Shown here in pieces: positions 21,301 through 29,099 of a stretch of 64,000 nt of DNA. Every line of letters begins with the position of its first letter. The first letter of the stretch is position 1. The notes beneath the pieces are model-generated. The model did no database searches, was not told where the DNA came from, and was given only the letters and a program-made list of their open reading frames with translations. The stretch is from Nocardia aurantiaca. GTDB lineage: Bacteria; Actinomycetota; Actinomycetes; Mycobacteriales; Mycobacteriaceae. A program made the translations under genes and the position numbers. Location of the stretch: assembly GCF_009708175.1 (NCBI RefSeq), contig NZ_WMBB01000003.1, positions 524,855 to 588,854 of the forward strand, given 5' to 3'.

Positions 21301-21969
21301 CCCATCGCTGAATCCGTGCTGGGCCGCCTACTGGGCGCGCACCGCACCCTGCCCGCCGCCTACGGCTACTTCCTGGACCGCACCTGGCGCATGCACCCGC
21401 GCATATGCGGCCCGGTGTCGCGGCTGCGCTACGACAACCGACTGCGTTCCAATGAAACAGTCACCCTCGCAAGGGAACTCGACGGCATTCCGCCCGGCGT
21501 GCGCACCGTGCCGGTGGAGCACCACGGCAACAGCACCGAATCCGCCGAGGAGGCCCGGGAAATCGTGCGCCAGGTGCGCACCCTGCTCGGATTGCCCTGG
21601 CACACCGGCGCGCTCACCCGCCGCCTGCACCCGCACGACATCCTGGTGGTGGCGCCCTACCACGCCCAGGTGGCGCGCATCCGGACCTTGCTGTCACGGG
21701 CGCGCATCGAGGACGTACTGGTCGGCACCCCCGACCACTTCCAGGGCCGCGAGGCCGCGATGGTGCTGGTCTCCATGACCACCTCCGCGCCCGAGGACGC
21801 CCCGCACGGCATCGGCGCGCTGCTGTCGCGGCACTGGCTCACCAGCGCGATCTCGCGCGCCATGTGGTCGGCCATCATCGTGCGCTCGCCGCTGCTGACC
21901 GAATACCTCCCGGCCACCACCGTCGAACTGTCCGACCTGGCCGCGGTGCTGCAACTCGACCGCGTCTAG
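18385..21969 (+). CDS. RecB-like nuclease / superfamily I helicase fusion with degraded active sites
   Basis: An 1194-residue protein laid out like the TM0106-type RecB-like nuclease plus UvrD/Dna2-like helicase. The N-terminal third has the Cys cluster CGHCPTC and AGMRPATRAHLRDAGITTLDRL of that family, but the stretch where the nuclease Asp-x-Lys normally sits reads VAGVAGRRGG. The helicase keeps Walker A (QGPPGTGKT) and WRMHPRICGPVSRL, but motif II reads VIVDAGKFPLA instead of DEAGQ and motif III reads GDPAPPAGHG instead of GDPQQL. It may bind nucleotide or nucleic acid without cutting or unwinding. TTG 18382 is seven bases after AGGAGG, ATG 18385 ten; either may be used. Confidence 0.75.
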   Translation: MLFGDRVVCSTGDLVAAARCEFALLRALDAELGLVTPVEFPSPGTLTRTPGPAVEHRLADLRDRYGTDVTRIRLSGPAADALATGALFSEDLREQALAGLRDAHHQTLTALRADAEAVAGGVMFDGDFVARCEFLVRDHAPEGHDYLVAGVAGRRGGIATLLGLAAAAEALRRNGFRAAPLARVWEDGVAVTYTLADMAVVYQARRARLNLIVDTKLGELLPVQWGDRRYLACGHCPTCTAELEARRDLLLVAGMRPATRAHLRDAGITTLDRLAVADAAVTGIPATTLTTLRRQAEVQILRERTGRPVHALIDPAALAALPAPTRGDLFVSVTAAVAPESGEFPRAATGIVRPAGDLTVQISTLALPDQRQADHGGMPAHRLLETSSAPVISGSETTESAEGEHVAEQRGSAAVATFEQGPGVSTVALGFVPAPASPKPERTFVIRADDRDPLGRGTITRRRDDADALLDFLMERQRECPDLRIHHYRGALRELLDAIGERDCEGEDVVAELLPALVDLYPVVRAALVVGERSYDLHQLPPNQEENDGGAEAVLRLRDWLLELAAQHGVRPSRRWCYDYAETGPDEIEAALREFAESDGAQRGPAQEAAGLTAAALGYHRRERRPLRWAHDDRLDHPVAEWADTAGVLVADSGSVDTDWHSTGQRPMRRYLTLTGRLGTGNAPPPGTPVLALYDRPAPGMTVAPGLRATTYATVLGCALDTNFEDVVRVVEMLPEGCEPYGELPSAIAPCPPDHDVHLAEALEDTAYQLLVTLPQVPETAVFDILCRRPPRLRAGAALPEVFGDHAAAVTAAVLDLDNSYVAVQGPPGTGKTDATARAVERLVTRYRWRVGVVARSHQVVEHVLDAVVRVGVLPELVAKADSRAVAPEWLPIEASRYPRFLDNAVNGCVVGGLSSDFADPERIARHSLDLLVIVDAGKFPLAEALAVAVCARNLLLVGDPAPPAGHGLHPEPIAESVLGRLLGAHRTLPAAYGYFLDRTWRMHPRICGPVSRLRYDNRLRSNETVTLARELDGIPPGVRTVPVEHHGNSTESAEEAREIVRQVRTLLGLPWHTGALTRRLHPHDILVVAPYHAQVARIRTLLSRARIEDVLVGTPDHFQGREAAMVLVSMTTSAPEDAPHGIGALLSRHWLTSAISRAMWSAIIVRSPLLTEYLPATTVELSDLAAVLQLDRV

Positions 21970-21972
21970 GCC

Positions 21973-23151
21973 TCAGCCGAAGCAATGCCCTTCACCGCGA
22001 TAGGTGGGCACGGTGGTGCGGCTGCCATCCTGGTCGACCAGGTGCACCTCGGTGAAGCGTTCACACAGCTCGCCCGCCTTGGCGTGCCGGAACCAGACCC
22101 GATCACCGATCCCGAGGCCGTCGGCTCCGGTCAGCGGCGTCTGCACCTCGCCCGCGCCCTCGGTCCCGATCAGCTTCAATCCCAAGGGCCACACCGGCTT
22201 CGGCACCCGCGAGGCCCCGGCGGGGCCGGAGGCGATGTAGCCGCCGGAGAACACGGTGGCAATGCCCGGCGCCGGTCGGCGCAGTACCGGCGTGGCGAAG
22301 TACATGGACGGCCGCGAAGCCAGATTGCGGTAGCCGTCGAACAGCGTCGGCAGGTACAGGCCCGAACCCGCGGTCACCTCGGTGACATCCGGGTCGGTGA
22401 TGCTGACCTCGATGGAACCGGTGCCGCCGGAGTTGACCAGCTCGAGCTCGCCGACCGTCGACCGGACGGCCTCCAGCACCTGGCGGCGGCGCCTCCCGAT
22501 CTCCGCAGCCGAGGCCCACTTCACCAGGCGCACAGCGGGATTGGTGTCCGGCAGGCCGGCGATCTGCGCCTCGTAGGTCATGATGCCGACGACCCGGAAA
22601 CCGCGGGAAAGGGTTTCGGCGGCCAGCCGGGCGGCCTGCTCGGGCGTGCGAATGGGCGAGCGGCGCACGCCCAGGTGCAGCGGGCCGATGCGCAGGGAGG
22701 CGTCGACATCCAGACACACACGGGGAGCGACCTTTTCGCTGCCGACGGCATCGCGGATCAGGTCCAGCTGGTCGGTGTCGTCGACCATGAGGGTAATGGA
22801 GTCGAGCAGCAGCTGATCGGCGGCGAGTTCGGCCAGCGCGTGCCGGTCCACGGTGGGATAGCCGAGCAGGACGTCGCGCGCGCCCTCCCGGACCAGCCAG
22901 ATGGCCTCGCGCAGTGAGTAACCCATGATGCCCGCGAACCCGCCGGACGCGGTGAGCTCAGGACCCAGCACTTCCTCGAGGACGGCGCGGCAGCGCACGG
23001 ATTTACTGGCCACCCGGATCGGCACGCCGCGGGCGCGGCTCACCAGATCGGCGGCATTGGCGCGCAGGGCGGTCAGGTCGACCGCGGCCAGTGGAGGTTC
23101 GAGGTCGGCGGTGGCCGCGTGCAGCCCGCTGATCGGCGACGAATCGGTCAC
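21973..23151 (-). CDS. PLP-dependent fold-III enzyme (D-threonine aldolase/D-serine dehydratase-like)
   Basis: A 392-residue protein of the alanine-racemase N-terminal fold: AAVDLTALRANAADLVSRARG, then the PLP Lys in VASKSVRC. The rest, with VSGG-like VNSGGTGSIEV, SGLYLPTLFDGY and a C-terminal metal/beta domain ending in TYRGEGHCFG, matches amino-acid deaminase/aldolase proteins acting on D-amino acids. Substrate is undetermined. It converges with the nuclease-helicase gene, only three bases apart. A family A repeat lies just upstream. Confidence 0.87.
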   Translation of the reverse strand: MTDSSPISGLHAATADLEPPLAAVDLTALRANAADLVSRARGVPIRVASKSVRCRAVLEEVLGPELTASGGFAGIMGYSLREAIWLVREGARDVLLGYPTVDRHALAELAADQLLLDSITLMVDDTDQLDLIRDAVGSEKVAPRVCLDVDASLRIGPLHLGVRRSPIRTPEQAARLAAETLSRGFRVVGIMTYEAQIAGLPDTNPAVRLVKWASAAEIGRRRRQVLEAVRSTVGELELVNSGGTGSIEVSITDPDVTEVTAGSGLYLPTLFDGYRNLASRPSMYFATPVLRRPAPGIATVFSGGYIASGPAGASRVPKPVWPLGLKLIGTEGAGEVQTPLTGADGLGIGDRVWFRHAKAGELCERFTEVHLVDQDGSRTTVPTYRGEGHCFG

Positions 23152-23199
23152 CGGATCATTCGACCACGAACCTGGTCATGCGTCCAGTGGTGTCTATCT

Positions 23200-23372
23200 C
23201 GCCCTTCGCTTCACTCCGGGCGGGTTCGCGGACAAGGCGCGGGTCCATCGAGCCGAAGGTCTCGATTCTTCCGCCCTCCGCTCCCCCCAAGGCGCAGGTC
23301 TATGGGCCGTTCGCTCCCCGCTCCAAGCACGGGGAGGCGGAGCGCGGTCCAGAATCGATACGACCGCGAACC
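23200..23372 (-). repeat. Dispersed intergenic repeat family A, copy 3
   Basis: Minus-strand reading gives GGTTCGCGGTCG, ATCGATTCTGGACCGCG, then AAGAATCGAGACC, TCCGCGAACCCGCCCGG and a GAAGCGAAGGGC tail. As in the other copies the ends and the ATCGATTCT/AGAATCGA segments are inverted repeats. It fills the gap between the TetR-like gene and the PLP-enzyme gene and points toward the start of the latter. Confidence 0.85.
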
Positions 23373-23385
23373 ATTCGAGCGATGT

Positions 23386-23871
23386 TCAGGGCAGGTCGAC
23401 GGCCTTGGTCGACAGGTACGAGACCAGGTCGTCCAGCACCACCAGCGTGGTCTCGTCATCACAGTCGGCGAGCCAGCGCAGCACCATGCCCTGGATGACG
23501 GCCAGCAGATAGGCGGCGATGGCGTCGACCGGTTCCAGCCACTGGGTGCCCGAGCGGCGGGCGCACAGATCCAGGAAGTCGGTCACGTCCGCATCCATTT
23601 CGCGGAACATGGCCGTGGCGGCCGGGTCCGGAATGCAGGCCGACTGGTTCTCCCAGCGCCGCCGCAACACCGCCAGGGTGGACTCATAGGCACGCAACTG
23701 ACGGTCCGGCGAGGATTTCAAGATCGGCCACAGCGTGCTGACACCCGCATGCAGCAGGACACGAAGCGCGCGATTACCCCTGAAATCAAGCGACCCGGCC
23801 GCGGTCTCGATGGCCTCGGTCATGGCCGGACGAAGTCCGACCTGGGTGATTATTTCTCCACTTGCGCTCAA
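23386..23871 (-). CDS. TetR C-terminal-domain-like protein lacking a DNA-binding domain
   Basis: About 161 residues resembling the ligand-binding half of TetR regulators: ALRVLLHAGVSTLWPILKSS, QLRAYESTLAVLRRRWENQ, AIAAYLLAVIQGMVLRWLADCDDE. The usual N-terminal helix-turn-helix is absent, and none is found upstream in any frame on this strand; an in-frame stop lies just before the frame at about 23925. TTG 23871 is chosen because AGAGGGAG lies six bases before it; GTG 23904 is the alternative. It may be a remnant or a small-molecule-binding stand-alone domain. Confidence 0.5.
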   Translation of the reverse strand: MSASGEIITQVGLRPAMTEAIETAAGSLDFRGNRALRVLLHAGVSTLWPILKSSPDRQLRAYESTLAVLRRRWENQSACIPDPAATAMFREMDADVTDFLDLCARRSGTQWLEPVDAIAAYLLAVIQGMVLRWLADCDDETTLVVLDDLVSYLSTKAVDLP

Positions 23872-24315
23872 CGACGACTCCCTCTGGCGAAAGAACTCGC
23901 GCACCTCGCCTGCGCGGCTCGCTCAACGGGTAGTAGACCAGTGCCGATCTCCGGCAGTACACCGGCGTACCCGTTCAACGGGTTTTAATGCTACGCCGTT
24001 TCCTATCCCCGTAACCAGCTTCGATAGCCGATTCCATACCTCAGGAATGTTTTGTTACCCAATTGGAACAGACCCGCGACCGGATAGGAATGATCAAATT
24101 GAACGATCGCCCGGTAAAGACGTTGTTGGGACCGAACGGTATTTTCGGTGACGCGTGCGTGACGAAACATAGCGTGTGTGTGCGAACCCACAACGCCGCA
24201 CGCATTCCGATCCTTCCTCGCCACACACAAACGCGCCCCGCTCACAGCGCACAATTCGCCGGTTCGATCGGCCGCGGACACCATGGCGACACCCACCCAC
24301 CGATAGCCTGAGCGG
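23872..24315. other. Intergenic region, AT-richer, between divergent genes
   Basis: About 440 bases with noticeably lower GC around 24040-24200 (for example AATGTTTTGTTACCCAATTG, AATGATCAAATTGAACGATC) than the flanks. ATTCCATACC/TTGAACGATC-type sequence suggests promoters, but no clear pair of boxes or operator was recognised. Upstream, at 23920-23990, the 8-mer CAACGGGT occurs twice (CTCAACGGGTAGTAG and TTCAACGGGTTTTAA). Confidence 0.35.
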
Positions 24316-25050
24316 GTGACTTCTGCGCGCTACGACCAATTCCTGATCTCCGGCACCTTCAATTTCCGTGACCTCGGCGGAGCCCGCACAGCGGGCGGTT
24401 CCACGGTCCGGGAAGGTGTGCTGCTGCGGTCGGCCCAACTCAGCCGCGTCGACGAAGCGGGCCTGGCCACCCTGGGCGAGCTGGGCGTCACCGACGTCCA
24501 CGACCTGCGCGGGTTTGCCGAGATCGACTACATCGGCCACGACCTCATCCCTGACGGCGTGCGCTTGAACATCACCCCCTTCGACCCCCGTATCGGCGAG
24601 ACCCCGCCGCATGAGGCACGCCGCCACGTCACCGCCTCCCGCCACATGCTCGAGGTCTACCGGCTCTTCCCCGCGATGCCCGAGGCGCACGTCGCCATCA
24701 AGTCATTGGCCGAATCCCTGCTGGCGGGCACCGCGCTGGTGCACTGCGCCGCGGGCAAGGACCGCACCGGCTGGGCGGTGGCCACCATATTGCGCGCGGT
24801 CGACGTCACCGAAGAGGAGATCTACGCCGACTACCTGCTCAGCAACGACGCCGTCCCGACCCTGCGCGCGTTCATGGCCGGGGACACCGACGAGGAACTC
24901 TCCGACGACCTGCTCGGCGTCCGGCCCGAATACCTGGAGTCGGCCACCAACTCCATGCTCGCGATGTACGGCGGCCTGGACGGGTACCTCGCCGAAATCG
25001 GCATCACACCCGAACTGCGCGACTCCCTGCGCGCCCGGCTGCTCGGCTGA
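24316..25050 (+). CDS. PtpB-like protein tyrosine/phosphoinositide phosphatase
   Basis: A 244-residue phosphatase with the P-loop HCAAGKDRTG (CX5R; Cys nucleophile and Arg), the N-terminal FNFRDLGG typical of this family, LLRSAQLS, VHDLRGFAE and the C-terminal LLSNDAV ... AMYGGLDGYL. The same set is found in mycobacterial PtpB, a dual-specificity/phosphoinositide phosphatase; the Lys-Asp after the nucleophile region is shared. No signal peptide is visible. Start is GTG 24316; the gene is convergent with the AMP-binding protein gene, six bases away. Confidence 0.92.
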   Translation: MTSARYDQFLISGTFNFRDLGGARTAGGSTVREGVLLRSAQLSRVDEAGLATLGELGVTDVHDLRGFAEIDYIGHDLIPDGVRLNITPFDPRIGETPPHEARRHVTASRHMLEVYRLFPAMPEAHVAIKSLAESLLAGTALVHCAAGKDRTGWAVATILRAVDVTEEEIYADYLLSNDAVPTLRAFMAGDTDEELSDDLLGVRPEYLESATNSMLAMYGGLDGYLAEIGITPELRDSLRARLLG

Positions 25051-25056
25051 GTCCGC

Positions 25057-26295
25057 TCAGTCCCCGGCCGACCGGCGGACCAGGCCGCTCGCATCGATGC
25101 TGACCTGGTTCCCGGTGTGGAACCAGGAGCCGGTGAACCGGGATTCGGTGGTGAGCGGGTCGTTCCAGTAACGGGGGGTGATGTTCGGCCCGCGACACAG
25201 CAATTCGCCATGGCCGGCGTCCGCGCACGGGCCCCACAGCGCGAGTTCGGTGCCGCCGAAGGCGAATCCGAGGGCGTCGCGGGCGGGGGCGTCGTCGTCG
25301 CGGGCCAGGCCGATGCCGGAGGTCTCGGTGGCGCCCCACACCGACCACTGGCGGGCCGCCGGGAAGACCTCGCGCAGGACGTTCGCCACGAATTCGGAGG
25401 TGGCCGGATCGCCGGCGGCCAGTTCGGCGCGGTGACCGGCGGTGCACAGCTGGCGCACGTGCTCGACCCGCAGTCCGGCCAGGCAAGGCAGCAGACCGGC
25501 GAAGATGCGCGGAGTCGCGGCGACCATGTCGATGTGTTCGGCGACAAGGGCCCGCGGCACCGCCGAACGGTCCGGAGTGAGCACCAGGGTGCCGCCGACC
25601 GCGAAGGTGGGTAGCAGCTGGTCGACGCAGCCGCTGGCATGCGCGAGTGGCAGCAGCACCAGATTGCGCAGCCCGTCGGTGGGCAGATCCAGCGCGCCGA
25701 CCACGGAACGGATAGCGGAGAGCAGGTTCTCGTTGGTCAGCTCCACCCCGCGCGGGCCCGCCTCGGCGCCCGGGCTGGTGTAGCAGAGCAGCGCGAGCTC
25801 GCCCAGGGACGCGCCGTCGTCGATGAAGGCCGCGCCGTCTGGCAGTGCCTCGCGGAAACCGGCCGCGCTGCCACCGCCGTCGAGGACGAAGTCCGCGCAG
25901 GCGTCGTGAATCACCCGGTCCGCGACCGCATCCGGCAGGCCGTCGTGGACCAGGACCGGCACCGCCCCGGAGAGCAGCGCGCCCAGGAACGCCTGCACCC
26001 AGCGGGCGCCGACCGGCATGCGCACCGCCACCCGGTCGCCGTAGCCGATGCCGTGTTCCTGGAGACCGCCGGCGATGCGGGAGGCCGAGTACCAGAGTTC
26101 GCGGTAGGTGAGCCGGGGCCCGCCGATCTCCACGACGGCCTCACGAGCGGCGAAGGCATGGACCTGGACGTCGAGGAATTCGGTGAGCGCCGGCGTGAGG
26201 TTGCCATAGCGCAGGACGCCATCGGCAGCGCGTGCGAGCGGGTTGTCGCACCAGCTGTTTCGCGTCTGCGGATATTCCACGAGTAACTGCGACAT
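25057..26295 (-). CDS. Shortened AMP-binding (acyl-CoA synthetase-like) protein with altered P-loop
   Basis: A 412-residue member of the ANL adenylating superfamily that keeps most of the large N-terminal domain (RLTYRELWYSASRIAGGLQ, LLPLAHASGC, WGATETSGIGLA, GELLCRGPNITPRYW) but stops at SGLVRRSAGD, where the roughly 100-residue C-terminal domain with the catalytic Lys should begin. The P-loop, normally YTSGTTGxPKG, reads YTSPGAEAGPRG, with Thr-Gly and Lys gone. Adenylation is therefore doubtful. ATG 26295 has GGAGGGAC upstream. It lies on the same strand as an enoyl-CoA hydratase homologue but is separated by 335 bases. Confidence 0.75.
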   Translation of the reverse strand: MSQLLVEYPQTRNSWCDNPLARAADGVLRYGNLTPALTEFLDVQVHAFAAREAVVEIGGPRLTYRELWYSASRIAGGLQEHGIGYGDRVAVRMPVGARWVQAFLGALLSGAVPVLVHDGLPDAVADRVIHDACADFVLDGGGSAAGFREALPDGAAFIDDGASLGELALLCYTSPGAEAGPRGVELTNENLLSAIRSVVGALDLPTDGLRNLVLLPLAHASGCVDQLLPTFAVGGTLVLTPDRSAVPRALVAEHIDMVAATPRIFAGLLPCLAGLRVEHVRQLCTAGHRAELAAGDPATSEFVANVLREVFPAARQWSVWGATETSGIGLARDDDAPARDALGFAFGGTELALWGPCADAGHGELLCRGPNITPRYWNDPLTTESRFTGSWFHTGNQVSIDASGLVRRSAGD

Positions 26296-26630
26296 CGTCG
26301 TCCCTCCGAGTACCTCGAAGCCCTGCCGGGCAAGAGTGACTATATGATGCAGATCACAGCGATGGGCGGATTGTCGGCAAACGGATGTCACGCTTTGACA
26401 CCACGGAGCCAGATCGCCGCCGGTCAACCCAGCCTTCCCCCGACCGAGCCCGCGGAAACATCGGATTCGCGGCGTCCTCGGCGCAGCCGCATCCGGGATT
26501 CCCCGCCGGGCGGTCTCGTATCGCCCCCTGATCCCACACCGGCGCAATCGGCGGGCTTGACACGACCGGGCGGCAGAAGACACGCCCGGGCGCGCACGAT
26601 CGATCGGCCGCCGAAGGGCCGGACCGGGGC
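26296..26630. other. Intergenic region upstream of the AMP-binding gene
   Basis: 335 bases with no gene. An AT-rich segment near 26336-26350 (minus strand CATCATATAGTCAC) could include a -10 element for the AMP-binding gene. No terminator hairpin was recognised for the upstream enoyl-CoA hydratase gene. Confidence 0.35.
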
Positions 26631-27425
26631 CTACTTGCCCGTGTACACGGCCTTTCCGGGGCCGACCTCCAGGAAGCTGCGCACCGCTCCCAGCAGGTCC
26701 TCGGTGCCGAAAAGTCGCCCGGACACATCCGGGGTCACCGAATCCGCGTGCGCCACACCGCCGGAACGCCAGGCCTCGATGATCGCCTTGGTGGCGGCGT
26801 GCGCACGGGTCGGGCCGTCGGCGAGCCGGGCCAGCAGCGCTCGGGCGGCCACGTCGACATCCTCGTGCACGGCGTTGACCACGCCCCACTCGGCCATGGT
26901 CGCGGCGTCGTACGTGTCACCGGTCATGACGAACTCGCGGGCGCGGCCGGAACCGGCACGCTCGGCCAGCCGCTGCGGGCCGCCCATAGACGGGGTCAGG
27001 CCGACCACGGTCTCCACCAGGCCGAATTTGGCCTTGGGCGCGGCCAGGATGATGTCGCAGGCCAGCGCCATCTCGAAGGCCGCGGTCAGGGTCAGCGAGT
27101 GGGCGGCGAAGATCACCGGACAGGGCAGCGCCTCCAGCGGGTGGATGATGCGCGCGAACAGGGTTCGCCACAACTGCGCACCCTCCGCCTCGGACAGACC
27201 GTCGAAGACGTGGACGTCGACGCCGCCGGAGACCAGCTTGCCGTCGGCCCGCACCAGCAGCGCGCGGGGCGGATTCGCCGACAGCTCCTCGAGATCCGAG
27301 CCGAGCGTCTCCATCAGGGCCTTGTCGAAGAGGTTCAGCGGCGGATTGTCGATGGTCAGGATCGCCGCGTCCGCGCCGCCATCGGTGACGATGCGTTCCA
27401 GGCGCGTGGGCTTCGAGTCAGTCAT
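26631..27425 (-). CDS. Enoyl-CoA hydratase/isomerase family protein
   Basis: A 264-residue crotonase-fold protein: AAILTIDNPPLNLFDKALMETL, the oxyanion-hole region LVSGGVDVHVF, CPVIFAAHSLTLTAAFEMALACDIILAAPKAKFGLVE and GLTPSMGGPQRLAERAG. The first catalytic Glu of hydratases normally lies in the GGxxExAxxxD segment; here GLTPSMGGPQRLA has Pro/Ser in that area, so hydratase activity is uncertain and another crotonase reaction is possible. ATG 27425 starts the fold; an upstream frame is shadow. Confidence 0.88.
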   Translation of the reverse strand: MTDSKPTRLERIVTDGGADAAILTIDNPPLNLFDKALMETLGSDLEELSANPPRALLVRADGKLVSGGVDVHVFDGLSEAEGAQLWRTLFARIIHPLEALPCPVIFAAHSLTLTAAFEMALACDIILAAPKAKFGLVETVVGLTPSMGGPQRLAERAGSGRAREFVMTGDTYDAATMAEWGVVNAVHEDVDVAARALLARLADGPTRAHAATKAIIEAWRSGGVAHADSVTPDVSGRLFGTEDLLGAVRSFLEVGPGKAVYTGK

Positions 27426-27506
27426 GACCCTGAATGTATGCGGCCGCTTACTTTCGCAAAAGAGCGGGCACGACATCGAGACCGGCGACCGTGGGGATCG
27501 CCCGAT

Positions 27507-27628
27507 GTTCGCGGTCGCGCGCGGGAGGCGCATCGCTCGATTCTGGACCGCGGCTCGAGAGACCTTCGTCTCGGAGGAGGGACGAGTCGAGACTTGGGTC
27601 CTTGCGAACCCGCCCGGAGCGAAACGGT
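27507..27628 (+). repeat. Dispersed intergenic repeat family A, copy 4
   Basis: GTTCGCGGTCGCG, then CTCGATTCTGGACCGCGGCT, GACGAGTCGAGAC, TTGCGAACCCGCCCGGAGCG and an AAACGGTGGGCAGAATGG tail. It is shorter than copies 2 and 3 in the middle. The tail stops about 10 bases before GTG 27644 of the next gene. Confidence 0.82.
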
Positions 27629-27643
27629 GGGCAGAATGGCACA

Positions 27644-28669
27644 GTGACCACGTCCAAATCCGAGCCGGGCACCTATGTCGAACCCGGCGAATTCAAGCGC
27701 GATACCAACTACATCGACACGCGGATTACCGCGGACGGGCGCGACGGCTATCCCGTCGAGCCCGGACGGTATCGGCTGGTGGCCGCGCGGGCCTGCCCGT
27801 GGGCCAACCGCACGCTCATCGTGCGGCGGCTGCTCGGGCTGGAATCGGTGCTGTCGCTGGGGTTGTGCGGTCCCACCCATGACAAGCGCAGCTGGACCTT
27901 CGACCTGGATCCCGGCGAGGTGGACCCGGTGCTGGGCATCCACTTCCTGCGCGACGCCTACTTCGCGCGATTCCCCGACTATCCGCGCGGCATCACCGTG
28001 CCCGCCATCGTGGACGAGCGCACCGGCGCGGTGGTCACCAACGACTATGCGCAGATGACCCTCGACTTCTCCACCGAGTGGACCGCGCACCACCGGCCCG
28101 GCGCGCCGCGGCTGTACCCGGAAGACCTTCGCGCGGAGATAGATTCGGTGAATCGCCGGGTATACACCGAGGTCAACAATGGGGTGTACCGGTGCGGCTT
28201 CGCCGGCGGGCAGGACGCCTACGACGCCGCCTACGACCGGCTCTTCACGGCCCTCGACTGGCTGTCGGAACGGCTGGCCGGGCAGCGCTATCTGGTCGGC
28301 GACACCATCACCGAGGCCGATGTGCGGCTGTTCACCACGCTGGTCCGGTTCGATCCGGTGTATCACGGCCATTTCAAGTGCAACCGGCAGAAACTCACCG
28401 AGATGCCGGTGCTGTGGGCCTACGCCCGCGACCTGTACCAGACCCCGGGCTTCGGGGACACGGTCGACTTCACGCAGATCAAACAGCATTACTACATCGT
28501 CCACACCGACATCAATCCGACGCGGGTCGTCCCGAAGGGGCCCGAACTGGAGAACTGGCTCACCCCGCATGGCCGGGAAGCCCTGGGCGGCAAGCCCTTC
28601 GGGGACGGAACCCCGCCACCCCCGCCGCCGGTTGCCGAGCGTGTGCCCGCGGGTCACGCCCCGGCCTGA
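27644..28669 (+). CDS. Glutathionyl-hydroquinone reductase-type (xi class GST-like) protein
   Basis: A 341-residue GST-fold protein. The thioredoxin-like domain has RACPWANRTLIVRRLLG, whose Cys-Pro-Trp-Ala is the active site of xi-class enzymes that reduce glutathionyl-hydroquinones, and VPAIVDERTGAVVTNDYAQM. The helical domain has INVNGVYR-like VNNGVYRCGFAGGQDAYD, GDTITEADVRLFTTLVRFD and HTDINPTRVVPKGP. Actinobacteria of this group use mycothiol rather than glutathione, so the natural thiol may differ. Start GTG 27644 is the first that avoids the repeat sequence; no strong ribosome-binding site is seen. A Pro-rich C-terminal tail is a local extension. Confidence 0.88.
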   Translation: MTTSKSEPGTYVEPGEFKRDTNYIDTRITADGRDGYPVEPGRYRLVAARACPWANRTLIVRRLLGLESVLSLGLCGPTHDKRSWTFDLDPGEVDPVLGIHFLRDAYFARFPDYPRGITVPAIVDERTGAVVTNDYAQMTLDFSTEWTAHHRPGAPRLYPEDLRAEIDSVNRRVYTEVNNGVYRCGFAGGQDAYDAAYDRLFTALDWLSERLAGQRYLVGDTITEADVRLFTTLVRFDPVYHGHFKCNRQKLTEMPVLWAYARDLYQTPGFGDTVDFTQIKQHYYIVHTDINPTRVVPKGPELENWLTPHGREALGGKPFGDGTPPPPPPVAERVPAGHAPA

Positions 28670-28675
28670 GACCGC

Positions 28676-29095
28676 CTACTCACCCGCCGCACCCCGATAG
28701 GTGCCGAAGCTCCAGTAGACCCCTTCTGGGTCGCGGCAGGTGAAACCCCTTGACTCATAGTCTGTTTCATCGCGCAGTTCGCGGGTGATGATCGCGCCCG
28801 CGGCCTTGGCCCGGGCATACAGCGCGTCCGCGTCGTCGATGGCGATGTATACCGAGCCGACCCCGGGCGGCTGGCATTCCAGCGCCATGCCCTCGCGGAC
28901 GCCGCCGAGCATGATGGCGCCGCCGCCCGGCCAGGCGAGTTCGGCGTGCGCGACGGTGTCGCCTTCGTCGTAGCGGGCGGTGGTCTCGAAGCCGAAGGCC
29001 CGCTCCAGGAACGTGATCGCGGCCGGGGCGTCGCGGTAAACCAGGGTCGGCCAGACGACGGTGCCGGTCTTGGTGGGGGTTGTCGTTTCGCTCAT
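28676..29095 (-). CDS. VOC family (glyoxalase/bleomycin-resistance fold) protein
   Basis: A 139-residue vicinal-oxygen-chelate protein: VVWPTLVYRDAPAAITFLERAFGFETTARY, VAHAELAWPGGGAIMLGG, VYIAIDDADALYARAKAAGA and CRDPEGVYWSFGTYRG. The paired beta-alpha-beta-beta-beta modules are evident. It starts four bases after the stop of an AraC-type regulator gene on the same strand, an arrangement common for small-molecule-modifying VOC proteins. Substrate unknown. Confidence 0.88.
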   Translation of the reverse strand: MSETTTPTKTGTVVWPTLVYRDAPAAITFLERAFGFETTARYDEGDTVAHAELAWPGGGAIMLGGVREGMALECQPPGVGSVYIAIDDADALYARAKAAGAIITRELRDETDYESRGFTCRDPEGVYWSFGTYRGAAGE

Positions 29096-29099
29096 GGGA

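Noticed and set aside
26336..26356. CRP-like GTGAT ... TCAC near the AMP-binding gene
   Set aside because: The half-sites are 14 bases apart instead of six, so it does not fit the CRP consensus.
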